NCBI GenBank assembly: GCA_016192525.1
Contig: JACPTZ010000174.1
Location: 1-39,520 of the forward strand
DNA from: Planctomycetota bacterium
GTDB lineage: Bacteria; Planctomycetota; MHYJ01; JACPTZ01
Length of the DNA stretch: 39,520 nt
Reading direction: 5' to 3'
Shown: positions 33,556 to 39,520 of the stretch, one piece after another
Numbering within the stretch: position 1 is the first letter of the stretch
Layout of the letters: each line of letters opens with the position of its first letter
Translations under genes and position numbers: made by a program
The notes under the pieces: model-generated
What the model was told of the DNA's origin: nothing
Databases searched by the model: none
What the model saw: the letters and a program-made list of their open reading frames with translations, nothing else

Positions 33556-33584
33556 AGACTAGCATGCGGAGGGGCTACGGGCAA
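33556..33584 (-). promoter_or_regulatory. Putative promoter of rplU
   Basis: On the - strand TTGCCC (33579-33584) and TAGTCT (33556-33561) are 17 bases apart, with an extended -10 TG just before the -10 box. The -35 hexamer is the same as at the rplC promoter. Confidence 0.4.
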
Positions 33585-33597
33585 GCAAAAGTGGCCT

Positions 33598-34017
33598 TCA
33601 CGGCATCTTGGGCCTGGGCTTCAGCCATCGCTGGGTGACCGAGAGCTCGCCGAGCAGGATGCGGATCCGCTTGATGAACTCGGCCCTTTCGAAGGGCTTG
33701 ACGAGGAAGTCGGTGCGGGTGCGGGTGGGCTCCACGAGCGAGTCCGGGAACTCGACGTTGCCGGAGACGAAGAGGATCGGGACGTTGTCCCAGCCCGGGG
33801 TCTCGTGGATCTTCTTGGAGAGGGTGTACCCGTCGATGCCGGGGAGGACGATGTCGAAGACGCAGCAGTCGGGCGGGGCGGTGGCCCGGGCGGCGGCCTC
33901 GATGGCCGCCTCGCCGTTCGGGTGGATCTCGGTTTCGTATCCCGCCTCCTTGAGGAAGTAGGCCACGATCTCGCGGATCCGCTTGTCGTCATCGACGATG
34001 AAGATGCGCCTGGCCAT
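33598..34017 (-). CDS. Single-domain CheY-like response regulator
   Basis: The 139-residue protein starts at the ATG giving MARRIFIVDDDKR, with GAGG nine bases upstream; a longer frame has no homology. All catalytic positions are present: the acidic pair in IVDDDK, the phospho-acceptor in CCVFDIVLPGIDGY, the switch Ser in ILFVSGNVEF and Lys in FLVKPFERAEF. There is no DNA-binding or enzymatic output domain, so it probably works by protein contact, as in chemotaxis- or pilus-type signalling. The sensor kinase is not nearby. It is transcribed divergently from tRNA-Asp and the membrane kinase gene, with a well-formed promoter at 34052-34080. Confidence 0.88.
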   Translation of the reverse strand: MARRIFIVDDDKRIREIVAYFLKEAGYETEIHPNGEAAIEAAARATAPPDCCVFDIVLPGIDGYTLSKKIHETPGWDNVPILFVSGNVEFPDSLVEPTRTRTDFLVKPFERAEFIKRIRILLGELSVTQRWLKPRPKMP

Positions 34018-34051
34018 GCGTCGGACCTCGCCTGTTCCGTCTCTTATCGTC

Positions 34052-34080
34052 ATCGTAGCCCTCCGCCTTGGGGGTGTCAA
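34052..34080 (-). promoter_or_regulatory. Promoter of the CheY-like gene
   Basis: On the - strand TTGACA (34075-34080), a 17-base spacer and TACGAT (34052-34057) form a good sigma-70-like promoter about 35 bases before the start codon. Confidence 0.65.
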
Positions 34081-34103
34081 GAAGCCGCGGACCGCGGAAT
34101 CCC

Positions 34104-34132
34104 TTGACACGGCCCTGCGCCGCGGGTAATCT
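34104..34132 (+). promoter_or_regulatory. Promoter of tRNA-Asp and perhaps the kinase gene
   Basis: TTGACA (34104-34109) and TAATCT (34127-34132) are 17 bases apart and end 18 bases before the tRNA. Together with the - strand promoter this forms a back-to-back divergent pair. Confidence 0.6.
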
Positions 34133-34150
34133 GCACTATCTCCCCTCGGC

Positions 34151-34227
34151 GGGGGTGTAGCTCAATCGGCCAGAGCGCCAGACTGTCGATCTGGAGGTTG
34201 CGGGTTCGAGCCCCGTCACCCTCGCCA
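34151..34227 (+). tRNA. tRNA-Asp (anticodon GTC)
   Basis: The 77-base sequence folds as a standard tRNA. The acceptor arm is GGGGGTG/CACCCTC, the D arm GCTC/GAGC, the anticodon stem CCAGA/TCTGG with loop CTGTCGA (anticodon GTC at 34185-34187), and the T arm has GGTTCGAGCCC. The discriminator base is G and CCA is encoded. It precedes the next start codon by 11 bases. Confidence 0.97.
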
Positions 34228-34238
34228 CAATTAACCCC

Positions 34239-36401
34239 ATGTCCGACGAACCCACCCGCATCGGCGGCGGACCGGCGTCCGGGACGGCTGTCCCCGCGCC
34301 CCGGCCCGGAGGGCTGTTTCCCGGGCCCGGCGGACGGTACGAGGTTCTCGAGGAACTCGGACGGGGCGGGATGGCCGTCGTTTTTCGGGCGCGCGACCGG
34401 CAACTCGACCGCGAGGTGGCGCTCAAGGTGATGAGGGAGGGGATCGGCGCGGAGCCCGCCGAGCAGGCCCGGTTCCGCCGCGAGGCCGAGGCCGGAGCGA
34501 GCCTGGCCCACCCCAACGTGGTCACCGTTCATGACGCCGGGCCCGGCTTTCTCGTCATGGAGCTGGTCCGCGGACGTTCGCTCGCCGACCTCCTGCGCGA
34601 ACGGCCGGAGGCGCGATTCGCGGTGGGTCTGCTGGAGAAGTCCGCCCGCGGCGTCCAGGCCGCCCACGCCCGCGGGATCATCCATCGCGACCTCAAGCCG
34701 TCCAACATCATGGTGGCGACGTCGGGGGAACCGAAAGTCGCCGATTTCGGGATCGCCCATTTCACCGGCCCGCTCACCGCGCTCACGCAGAGCGGGATGC
34801 TCGTCGGGACTCCGCTCTACATGGCGCCGGAGCAGGTGGAGGCCCGCCGCGACGCCATCACCCCGCGTACCGACGTCTACGCCCTCGGCGCCATCCTGCA
34901 CGAGATCCTCACGGGAGAGCCTCCGTTCGTCGCGGACACACCGGCCAAGGTGCTCCACCGCATCCTGCACGATGAACCGTCCCCGATCCGGGGCGACCTC
35001 GGAACGATCGCGCAGAAGGCGATGGACAAGGATCCGGCGCGCCGATACGCCGACGCCGGGGAATTCGCCGACGATCTGGCCCGGTGGCGCGACGGTCATC
35101 CCATCCTGGCCCGGCCGGCCTCGACGCTCTATCGCGTCCGCAAGAGACTGGCGCGGCAGAAGATCGCCCTCGCGGTCGGTCTGCTCGGACTCGCCGCGCT
35201 CGCGATCGCGCTCTCGGTCCTCCTGCCGGAGATCTCGCACAGCCGGAGGATGGCGCGGCTCTGGGGCGATGTGTCGGTGATCCTGGCCGACGGGGAGCGG
35301 TACGCGGCCGCCGATGAGCTGGCCCGCGCCCGTGAGCGGCTCGAGGAGGGGCTCGCCCTCTGTACCGGGGACACGGCGGAGGAGAATTACTTCAGGGGGC
35401 GTCTGCTCCATGCCCTCGGGCGACGGAAGGAGGCGGAGGAGGCGCTTTCAAGCGCCCTGACGAATGACCCGGCGCTGGGGGAGGCTCACTTCGAGAGAGG
35501 CCTGTGCCGCGTGGAGGAGTACGAGCTCGCGCTGGAGCGGATCCAGACGGCGTTCGCCGGGAGGTCGCCGGAGTCGGGACCGGTCGCCCCTCCCTCGGGC
35601 GATGAACTGGAGGCGATGAGCCCGGCCCTCGCGGCCCTGAAGAAGGCGGCCGAGGATGACTTGTCGAAGCAGCAGGGGGTGAGCGCCCACTTTCGCCCGG
35701 TGGATGCCGACTACGGGCGGGCGGAACTGGCCCGTCTCCGATGGCAGTGGGACGTCGCCATTCCCGCGCTCGAGCGGGTGCTGGTGGAGGATCCGCTCTA
35801 CACCCGGGCGCGGCTGGCGCTCGTGCAGGCGGAGATGTTCCGTTCGAATCACGAAGCCGCCGTCGGGCGCGCGGACGAGGCGCTCAAACGTCACGCGGGA
35901 TCCGGCGAGGCGTACTACTGGCGCGGTCGGGCGCTGTTCCTGCTCGCGGAGCGGGACCCGCGCTCCGCGGAGGGCGCGGGGCGGCTGAAGCGGGCCCGGG
36001 ACGATCTCGACCGGGCCATCGAGCGTCTCGCCGATCCGCTGCCGGCGTTCTCCGCGAGGGGGGACGTCCGCTTCCGCACCGGGGAGGTGGAGGGGGCGAT
36101 CGGGGACTATACGCGGGTGATCGATGCCGGCCGGCTCGACGCCTTCGCCCGCACCGGACGGGGGATCGCCCTGTTTTCGATCGGCGATTATGGGGGGGCG
36201 GAGGGCGATCTGACCGAAGCGGTCCGGATCGCCCCCGGGTATGCCGTCGCCTGGGCGCATCGGGCCAAGTGCCGGGCGGCGTTGGACAATCTCGAAGGGG
36301 CCCTCTCCGATGCCGTCGAGGCCCTCAAGCGCGCGCCGCCCGATGCCCCCTACCGGGGGGAGATCGAGTCGCTGGTCTCCATCCTGCAGGGGGGGAAGTA
36401 G
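34239..36401 (+). CDS. Membrane Ser/Thr protein kinase with C-terminal TPRs
   Basis: The 720-residue protein has a kinase domain at residues about 33-300: LGRGGMAVVF glycine loop, VALKVM, HRDLKPSN (149-156), DFGIAHF and YMAPEQVEA. After a basic stretch comes one membrane helix (about 308-330: IALAVGLLGLAALAIALSVLL). The remainder (about 335-720) is helical and TPR-like (AHFERGLCRVEEYELALERI, AIGDYTRVIDAGRLDAFART, GDYGGAEGDLTEAVRIAPGY). The kinase should face the cytoplasm and the TPR domain the periplasm, where it could sense protein partners. PASTA repeats are absent. The start 11 bases after tRNA-Asp suggests shared transcription from the tRNA promoter. All catalytic residues are intact, so activity is likely. 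Confidence 0.93.
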   Translation: MSDEPTRIGGGPASGTAVPAPRPGGLFPGPGGRYEVLEELGRGGMAVVFRARDRQLDREVALKVMREGIGAEPAEQARFRREAEAGASLAHPNVVTVHDAGPGFLVMELVRGRSLADLLRERPEARFAVGLLEKSARGVQAAHARGIIHRDLKPSNIMVATSGEPKVADFGIAHFTGPLTALTQSGMLVGTPLYMAPEQVEARRDAITPRTDVYALGAILHEILTGEPPFVADTPAKVLHRILHDEPSPIRGDLGTIAQKAMDKDPARRYADAGEFADDLARWRDGHPILARPASTLYRVRKRLARQKIALAVGLLGLAALAIALSVLLPEISHSRRMARLWGDVSVILADGERYAAADELARARERLEEGLALCTGDTAEENYFRGRLLHALGRRKEAEEALSSALTNDPALGEAHFERGLCRVEEYELALERIQTAFAGRSPESGPVAPPSGDELEAMSPALAALKKAAEDDLSKQQGVSAHFRPVDADYGRAELARLRWQWDVAIPALERVLVEDPLYTRARLALVQAEMFRSNHEAAVGRADEALKRHAGSGEAYYWRGRALFLLAERDPRSAEGAGRLKRARDDLDRAIERLADPLPAFSARGDVRFRTGEVEGAIGDYTRVIDAGRLDAFARTGRGIALFSIGDYGGAEGDLTEAVRIAPGYAVAWAHRAKCRAALDNLEGALSDAVEALKRAPPDAPYRGEIESLVSILQGGK

Positions 36402-36454
36402 CGCGCCGGACGTGGCCCTTCCGTCTCCAACCTCACCCGCCTCAGGCGTCCCGG

Positions 36455-36559
36455 CTCATCGACCACAATGCCCGTCTGAATCATCCCAACTCATTGACCA
36501 CGATATCCGCCTGAAGCATCACCGCTCATTGACCACAATGGATGTATACACGCATTGTG
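36455..36559. repeat. Three 35-bp tandem repeats upstream of the regulator gene
   Basis: Units start at 36455, 36490 and 36525, each with CTCAT(T/C)GACCAC. The first two agree at 26 of 35 positions. The third agrees for 16 bases and then passes into the palindrome at 36529-36564. There are no variable spacers, so this is not a CRISPR array. Confidence 0.7.
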
Positions 36560-36564
36560 GTAAA
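36529..36564. promoter_or_regulatory. 36-bp palindromic site 1, centred on GTATAC
   Basis: TTGACCACAATG and CATTGTGGTAAA flank GATGTATACACG. It matches site 2 (36705-36740) at 28 of 36 positions, with the same symmetry centre. Probable operator for the regulator encoded at 36817. Confidence 0.6.
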
Positions 36565-36704
36565 TGATGGATGTTGTGATGTGAAGGATTCTTCTCGGGG
36601 GGGGGAGAGCGCCGATCGACCCTCGTGGCAGCCATGAAGCGGCTGAATCCGATCTCGCGGAGAACATCGCGGGGTACGTGAGCGCACCTGAGCTCTGTAT
36701 TTGA

Positions 36705-36740
36705 TTGACCACATTATATGTATACAGCTATTATGGTCAA
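36705..36740. promoter_or_regulatory. 36-bp palindromic site 2 overlapping promoter(s)
   Basis: TTGACCA and TGGTCAA mark the ends, symmetric about GTATAC (36720-36725). On the + strand TTGACC (36705) and TATTAT (36729) are 18 bases apart. On the - strand TTGACC and TATAAT are 16 apart, so the site carries overlapping promoters facing both ways. A protein bound here would block the promoter of the downstream regulator gene. Confidence 0.6.
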
Positions 36741-36816
36741 TGATCCCGGTGGGATCGCTGCAGACGTTGCCGACGGGTCCGCAAGCTGGGTGGGTTTCCG
36801 GAAAGTGGAGGACGGC

Positions 36817-37509
36817 ATGATAGAGAATCCTCGCCGGCTTCGGAGCCGGCTTCACTACGAACTGATGGCCCTGCTCGTCGGGCACGTGGCCGTACCGATC
36901 CTCGTCGCGGAACTGCACGAGTTTGCGAGACGGTCCCAGTCCGTTGGGGCCGCGCTGTCGGATCGGCGCTCCATGCTCTACCACTATCTGCATCGACTGG
37001 CGGACCACGGCTGGGTCAGGATTCAGCGGGTGCACGACCGTCTGGCCGTGCTGCTCACCGCGGAGGGGGAGAAGGAGCTGGAGCGGTTCCGCCGGCGGGG
37101 TGGGGCCGCGGGGCATTCGCTGGTGCCGAGTGTACGGGAGGCTCGCGATCCCGACCCGGCGACATGGCGCCGGGCCTTTGTAAGGGCTGGAGGGGGGGTG
37201 CGAAAGACGCAGGCGTTCGTGAGCTACGACGTGCCGGCGGACGCCCAGACGCTCCGGTACTGGATCGCGCGCGCGCTGGGGGCGGCCGGATTCTCACGCC
37301 TCCACGAGAGCATGTGGATCGGCGATCCGAGACGCCTCCCCGCAGTGGTTGCCCTGGCGGAACAGCGCGAGTTGCTGCCGCACCTGAAGTGGGGCGCCAT
37401 CCAGGTCTTCAGCGGGACGGACCCGAAGGGACGGGCCCCCCGCGTCCCCGGCGGATTTGACGGACCCAGAGACGCCCCCCGGGGGCCGAGTTCGGGGCGT
37501 CGGCCATAG
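36817..37509 (+). CDS. PaaX-like regulator: winged helix plus Cas2-like domain
   Basis: The 230-residue protein starts at the ATG after GGAGG (36807-36811); the frame is open further upstream, but that part overlaps the promoter and palindrome. Residues about 10-95 look like a winged helix-turn-helix (LHYELMALLV, RSMLYHYLHRLADHGWVRIQ, LLTAEGEKELERF). Residues about 125-200 resemble the Cas2-like ferredoxin fold of PaaX-type regulators (KTQAFVSYDVPADAQTLRYW, GFSRLHESMWIGD). Such proteins are DNA-binding repressors, not CRISPR nucleases, and no array or cas gene is near. The gene is preceded by two 36-bp palindromes, one across its promoter, so autorepression is likely. The effector is unknown. 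It ends 22 bases from a convergent DUF1579 gene. Confidence 0.7.
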   Translation: MIENPRRLRSRLHYELMALLVGHVAVPILVAELHEFARRSQSVGAALSDRRSMLYHYLHRLADHGWVRIQRVHDRLAVLLTAEGEKELERFRRRGGAAGHSLVPSVREARDPDPATWRRAFVRAGGGVRKTQAFVSYDVPADAQTLRYWIARALGAAGFSRLHESMWIGDPRRLPAVVALAEQRELLPHLKWGAIQVFSGTDPKGRAPRVPGGFDGPRDAPRGPSSGRRP

Positions 37510-37531
37510 TCCGGCCGGTTCCCGGGCCGTT

Positions 37532-38527
37532 TCACTCCTTCTTCCGGTTCCTCGTCTGTTCCGGCATGTAGGGGACCCAGCCCTCCCCCTCCTTCTTTTC
37601 GATCTTCATCCCCATCGTGTCGGCGTCGACCTTCCGCACCGTCGCCCGGAACTTGATGTTCTCGCTCGGACCGACCGTCTCCCCCTCCCACGTGAAGCTC
37701 GTGCCGTCCTCTGAGGCCGGTCCCTCTCCCCAGCCGATCGTGCCGTCGAAGCCGAAGTTCACCCCGACATACACCTTCTTTTCGGGATCGAATCCGATTA
37801 GCCCGGTGTCGTGCCAGACCACCTTGCCGTCGACCCGCATCCAGTAGTCGTTCCGGATGAAGTTGCCGCTGTGCGTCCACTCGAGTCGAAACTCGTCCTC
37901 GTACTTTCCCTGGCCGGGCATCTCCCCGCCGCCCAGCCACGTTCCGACCATCCAGTCCATCTTCTTGAGGTGCCCGGCGTCGGCCGATTCCACCTTGCCG
38001 GCTTCCACCTTCTCGACCTTCTTGAAATCCGTGCAGGTGAATGGTTCCAGCCCCTTCTCCGTCTTGAACTCCACCGTCTCGTTCATCGTGTCGTCTCCCG
38101 TCCGCTTGAGCGTGCTGCGGAAGGAAGAGAAGGGGCCTCCGCCCGTCAGCGTGCCCTCCATTACGAGAACGCCGTCGACCTTCTCGTCGACGGTGCGGGT
38201 CCACCCGATGGTGCCGTCGAACCCGAACTGGAACCACGCGAACTGCTTTTTCTGCACGTCCCAGCCGAGGAGGCCGGTCGAGTGCCACAGGACACCCTGC
38301 TCGTTCCGGACGGTCTGCACGACCTTGAGGAAGTTCCCGTTCAGGGTCCACTCGAACGCCATGTCGTCGGTGTACTTCCCCACGTCCTTCATCTCACCGC
38401 CCCCGGACCAGGCGCCCACGAGCCAGTCCAGCTTCTTCATCGTGGCAGAATTGTCCGGCAGCGGCGGATTCTGGGCGGAGAGCGCGACCAGCGGCAGCAG
38501 GATCAGCAGCGGGAGCCATTTTCTCAT
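37532..38527 (-). CDS. Secreted protein with two DUF1579-like domains
   Basis: The 331-residue product has a signal peptide (MRKWLPLLILLPLVALSAQ). Two homologous halves follow: residues about 28-165 and about 185-320, each starting with (L/M)DW(L/M)VG(A/T)W.GGGEM and carrying the FGFDGTIGW motif and a KY-DD/E segment. DUF1579 members are beta-barrel proteins of unknown function, usually with one domain; here the domain is duplicated with moderate divergence. A short charged linker with Lys/Glu repeats joins the halves. GGAG seven bases before the ATG fixes the start. Its promoter lies at 38572-38599, and the secreted SGNH-like gene is divergent to it. Function unknown, likely periplasmic. Confidence 0.85.
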   Translation of the reverse strand: MRKWLPLLILLPLVALSAQNPPLPDNSATMKKLDWLVGAWSGGGEMKDVGKYTDDMAFEWTLNGNFLKVVQTVRNEQGVLWHSTGLLGWDVQKKQFAWFQFGFDGTIGWTRTVDEKVDGVLVMEGTLTGGGPFSSFRSTLKRTGDDTMNETVEFKTEKGLEPFTCTDFKKVEKVEAGKVESADAGHLKKMDWMVGTWLGGGEMPGQGKYEDEFRLEWTHSGNFIRNDYWMRVDGKVVWHDTGLIGFDPEKKVYVGVNFGFDGTIGWGEGPASEDGTSFTWEGETVGPSENIKFRATVRKVDADTMGMKIEKKEGEGWVPYMPEQTRNRKKE

Positions 38528-38571
38528 GGGGTTCTCCAGGGTCCGGGGAAATCCAACCCGACAGAGGCCGA

Positions 38572-38599
38572 ATCCTACCACACCTTGCCGCCGAGTCAA
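38572..38599 (-). promoter_or_regulatory. Promoter of the DUF1579 gene
   Basis: On the - strand TTGACT (38594-38599) and TAGGAT (38572-38577) are 16 bases apart, about 45 bases before the start codon. Confidence 0.5.
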
Positions 38600-38640
38600 T
38601 CCGTCCGGGAGAGGTCCGGGGCGAATCTCCCTTCATATCA

Positions 38641-38670
38641 TTGACCATGACAAGCATCCGGGTGTAGAAC
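38641..38670 (+). promoter_or_regulatory. Putative promoter of the SGNH-like gene
   Basis: TTGACC (38641-38646) and TAGAAC (38665-38670) are 18 bases apart. ATTGACCA at 38640-38647 equals the half-site of the palindromes at 36529 and 36705, so shared regulation is possible, though -35 boxes of this form occur by chance. Confidence 0.4.
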
Positions 38671-38707
38671 CGGGCGCCGCCATCGACTCCCTCCGGAGGA
38701 CCGTGCC

Positions 38708-39460
38708 ATGAGATCCGCTCTGACGCTCGCGCTTCTCCTCATCGCCCGTTCCGCCTTCGCAGACGGATTTGTAATCGACCACACCTGCGTCGATGCCACG
38801 GATGAGAGAATCCCGCGGGAGCATCTGGATGAAGCCCGGTCGCTCGACGTGCTCTTCGGTCACCAGTCGGTGGGGGGGAACATCCTCGAGGGACTTGAGG
38901 ACCTGATGAACCAGGACGAGGAGCGGTACGCCTATGAGGCTCCCGAGGACCCCAAGCCGCACTGGTTCGACAAGAACGACGGATTCGGCCACTTCGAGGT
39001 CGGGGAGAACGAGGATCCGGCGTCGAAGATAGACGAGTTTCAGAGCCGGCTGAAAGAGGCCGGATATGGAAAGCACGTCTCCGTCGCCATGTTCAAGTTC
39101 TGCTTTGTCGATCTGACCGAGGGGGGGGAGGCGAAACCGGGGGACGTCTTCAAAGCTTACAGCGAGGCGATGGAAGGATTGGAGAAGGAGTTTCCCAAGG
39201 TCCGTTTCGTCTGGTGGACGTCCCCGATCGAGACCACGGGGAACAGGGCCAGGATGAAGTTCAACAGGCTGGTGCGCGACTGGTGCAAGAAGAAGGGGAA
39301 GGTCCTTTTCGATCTGGCCGACATCGAGGCGAACGGCGGCGGTGCCCTTCCGGCTGAGGACACGGATGACGGGGGCCACCTCAATGAGTCGGGACGGGTT
39401 CGCGTGGCGCGGGCCTGGTGGTGGCTGATGGCCCGGCTGGCAGGGTGGGACGGGAAGTGA
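38708..39460 (+). CDS. Secreted SGNH/GDSL-hydrolase-like protein
   Basis: The 250-residue product has a signal peptide (LTLALLLIARSAFADG). Block I reads LFGHQSVGGNI, an atypical GDS(L) motif in which GHQS holds the likely nucleophile Ser. VDLTEGG lies in the middle, WWTSPIETTGNRAR around residue 178 and DGGHLNESGRVRVARAW near the end carries the Asp-His pair of block V (DxxH). The length fits the fold. SGNH enzymes are esterases, lipases or carbohydrate O-acetylesterases. Substrate is unknown and activity depends on the atypical first block. GGAGG about ten bases upstream supports the ATG. Nothing recognisable follows in the last 60 bases. Confidence 0.75.
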   Translation: MRSALTLALLLIARSAFADGFVIDHTCVDATDERIPREHLDEARSLDVLFGHQSVGGNILEGLEDLMNQDEERYAYEAPEDPKPHWFDKNDGFGHFEVGENEDPASKIDEFQSRLKEAGYGKHVSVAMFKFCFVDLTEGGEAKPGDVFKAYSEAMEGLEKEFPKVRFVWWTSPIETTGNRARMKFNRLVRDWCKKKGKVLFDLADIEANGGGALPAEDTDDGGHLNESGRVRVARAWWWLMARLAGWDGK

Positions 39461-39520
39461 GGACTCTCACTTAACCCATTGCAACTAAGCGATCTTACCT
39501 AAATTCTGAGAAGTTCTGTA

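Noticed and set aside
36455..36559. Possible CRISPR array because of three 35-bp repeats and a Cas2-like protein nearby
   Set aside because: Repeats are directly adjacent without spacers, they degenerate, and no cas1 or effector gene is present. The Cas2-like domain is of the PaaX type.
36491..36712. A 73-residue - strand ORF below the second palindrome, in line with its - strand TATAAT
   Set aside because: It covers the tandem repeats and has no homology, codon bias or ribosome-binding site; a short non-coding transcript cannot be ruled out.
36718..36816. Upstream start of the PaaX-like gene at 36718
   Set aside because: That ATG lies inside the palindrome/promoter, has no ribosome-binding site, and the added residues are not conserved-looking; GGAGG supports 36817.

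Overview
The window is GC-rich (I judge well over 60% G+C by eye), gene-dense chromosomal DNA from a bacterium. Several traits point to a Gram-negative, didermic lineage: a BepA-like M48 lipoprotein protease, GspC-like inner-membrane proteins, a PilT/PilU-type ATPase and a FapA (DUF342) protein. Several Hanks-type Ser/Thr kinases, one fused to TPRs, large secreted proteins with TIG, TSP3-like or 'choice-of-anchor' domains, and broken-up ribosomal-protein neighbourhoods (rplC alone; rplU-obgE without rpmA) fit Planctomycetota or a related, poorly cultured phylum. That assignment is inference only, because no rRNA or strong phylogenetic marker was aligned.

Layout. Positions 1-3246 hold two overlapping + strand genes for envelope proteins (TIG-domain, HEAT-like). 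Positions 3556-8676 (+) hold a degenerate receiver domain, an orphan GroEL, RsmI and a TSP3/choice-of-anchor-U surface protein. At 8689-9246 (-) there is a stand-alone FliG-C-like protein. Positions 9356-14270 (+) carry rplC, a BepA-like M48-TPR lipoprotein, a GT4 glycosyltransferase and a Wzx-type flippase. From 14342 to 26858 almost everything is on the - strand. The pyrB-pyrC-NYN nuclease-kinase-pseudokinase cluster ends in an ORF6N gene broken by one stop codon. Upstream of it lie mnmE-like and pyrR genes that overlap, a short GspC-like protein and two large secreted proteins. Positions 27058-30318 (-) are gspC-like - fapA - coaX. Positions 30599-33514 (-) are rplU - obgE - pilT/U. At 33598-34239 a CheY-like regulator diverges from tRNA-Asp and a membrane kinase with TPRs. 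The right end has a PaaX/Cas2-like regulator behind two 36-bp palindromic sites, a duplicated DUF1579 protein and a secreted SGNH-like hydrolase.

How the genes fit together. pyrR, pyrB and pyrC form a pyrimidine biosynthesis and regulation locus. The two GspC-like proteins, FapA and the PilT/U ATPase suggest a type II secretion or type IV pilus-like envelope machine. GT4 and the flippase suggest cell-surface glycan assembly.

The most interesting signals are these. (1) A tandem kinase pair in which the second copy has HRN in place of HRD and has lost its glycine loop. (2) Paired 36-bp palindromes, symmetric about GTATAC, in front of the PaaX/Cas2-like gene, one of them covering a good promoter. 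(3) A 210-bp MITE/REP-like element with 19-bp terminal inverted repeats, and a shortened relative elsewhere. (4) A 31-bp palindromic repeat that is identical and read in the same frame inside two unrelated proteins. (5) A terminator-like hairpin where rpmA would normally sit between rplU and obgE.
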